DNA from: Falsirhodobacter flavus
GTDB taxonomy: Bacteria > Pseudomonadota > Alphaproteobacteria > Rhodobacterales > Rhodobacteraceae
DNA length: 64,000 bases
Direction: 5' to 3'
NCBI GenBank assembly: GCA_029846755.1
Contig: JARWBI010000004.1
Span: 1 to 64,000 of the forward strand
Shown here one piece after another: positions 63,759-64,000 of this stretch (positions are counted from its first letter, which is position 1; each line of letters begins with the position of its first letter). The notes below the pieces were generated by a model, which worked only from the letters and a program-made list of their open reading frames with translations, did no database searches and was not told the DNA's origin. A program made the position numbers and the translations under genes.

Positions 63759-64000
63759 ATGATACGATCAGAACTGATCCAGAAGATTGCCGACGAAAAC
63801 CCGCACCTGACCCAGCGTCATGTCGAACGTATCGTCAGCACCGTCTTCGAGGAGATCATCGAAGCGCTGTCGCGTGGTGATCGGGTGGAGCTTCGGGGAT
63901 TCGGTGCGTTTTCCGTCAAGGCGCGGGAGGCGCGGGTCGGACGCAATCCGAGGACCGGCGAAGCCGTCGAAGTAGAGGATAAGAAAGTGCCGTTTTTCAA
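63759..64000 (+). CDS. ihfB: Integration host factor subunit beta (partial at window end)
   Basis: The first 80 codons of an HU/IHF protein: [17 protein letters not shown] is typical of IhfB, followed by [13 protein letters not shown] and [12 protein letters not shown], the DNA-intercalating arm. The window ends before the stop. ATG 63759 has a G-rich site just before it, and a TATATT element lies upstream. rpsA-ihfB order is standard. Confidence 0.95.
   Translation, partial: MIRSELIQKIADENPHLTQRHVERIVSTVFEEIIEALSRGDRVELRGFGAFSVKAREARVGRNPRTGEAVEVEDKKVPFF

Noticed and set aside
1-64000. CRISPR array
   Set aside because: No regularly spaced repeats of CRISPR type were seen; the only tandem repeat is the 44-bp duplication at aroA/cmk.

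Overview
This 64 kb window is chromosomal DNA from a GC-rich alphaproteobacterium, most likely a member of the Rhodobacteraceae (Paracoccus/Rhodobacter-like; the genus cannot be fixed from sequence alone). Pointers are the fabA-fabB-fabI operon divergent from an Irr-type Fur regulator, a CP4-like class II EPSP synthase, hmuSTUV haem uptake, a SitABCD manganese/iron importer behind Fur-type boxes, VPLPA-CTERM proteins, and the aroA-cmk-rpsA-ihfB order. Genes are tightly packed, often with ATGA or GTGA stop/start overlaps.

Layout: (1) 1-7.4 kb: a leftward operon for uptake and CoA activation of a tricarboxylate-like acid (CitMHS carrier, CaiB-type CoA transferase, citryl-CoA-lyase-like protein, TctCBA), with a divergent LysR regulator. 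(2) 7.4-8.9 kb: a scar of truncated genes. (3) 8.97-13.6 kb: a complete four-gene Qat anti-phage defence operon (qatABCD). (4) 13.9-20.8 kb: an H-NS-like gene, tRNA-Gly(UCC), then an AT-richer element with three consecutive tyrosine-recombinase genes plus a small coiled-coil gene. The element ends at a second, partial tRNA-Gly 3' end, so it looks like a recombinase-trio (Tn554/RIT-like) insertion at the tRNA. Regions 2-4 form the accessory part of the window.

(5) 20.8-34.7 kb: core genes for unsaturated fatty acid synthesis, Irr, EF-P and its lysyl-ligase EpmA, ArsC, SitABCD, a VPLPA-CTERM protein, QueH and a sulfotransferase. (6) 34.9-42.2 kb: a cytochrome c oxidase cluster (CtaG-like assembly protein, CopD-like protein, DUF2231 protein, subunit II, fused subunit I/III, small membrane protein) followed by a YdeP/FdhF-like molybdopterin oxidoreductase. 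(7) 42.2-47.2 kb: SRP RNA, a 5'-nucleotidase-family phosphoesterase, NudC, an SRPBCC protein, sigma-54 and tRNA-Met.

(8) 47.1-55.8 kb: a second sorting-signal protein, dnaX-ybaB-recR, ExoD, hmuSTUV and a LysR regulator. (9) 56-64 kb: ffh, an acetyltransferase, chorismate mutase, rpsP-rimM-trmB, aroA, cmk, rpsA and the start of ihfB. A 44-bp tandem duplication sits exactly at the aroA/cmk junction and appears to have rebuilt their translational coupling. The most notable content is the Qat operon next to the recombinase-trio element; Qat itself is already a described system.
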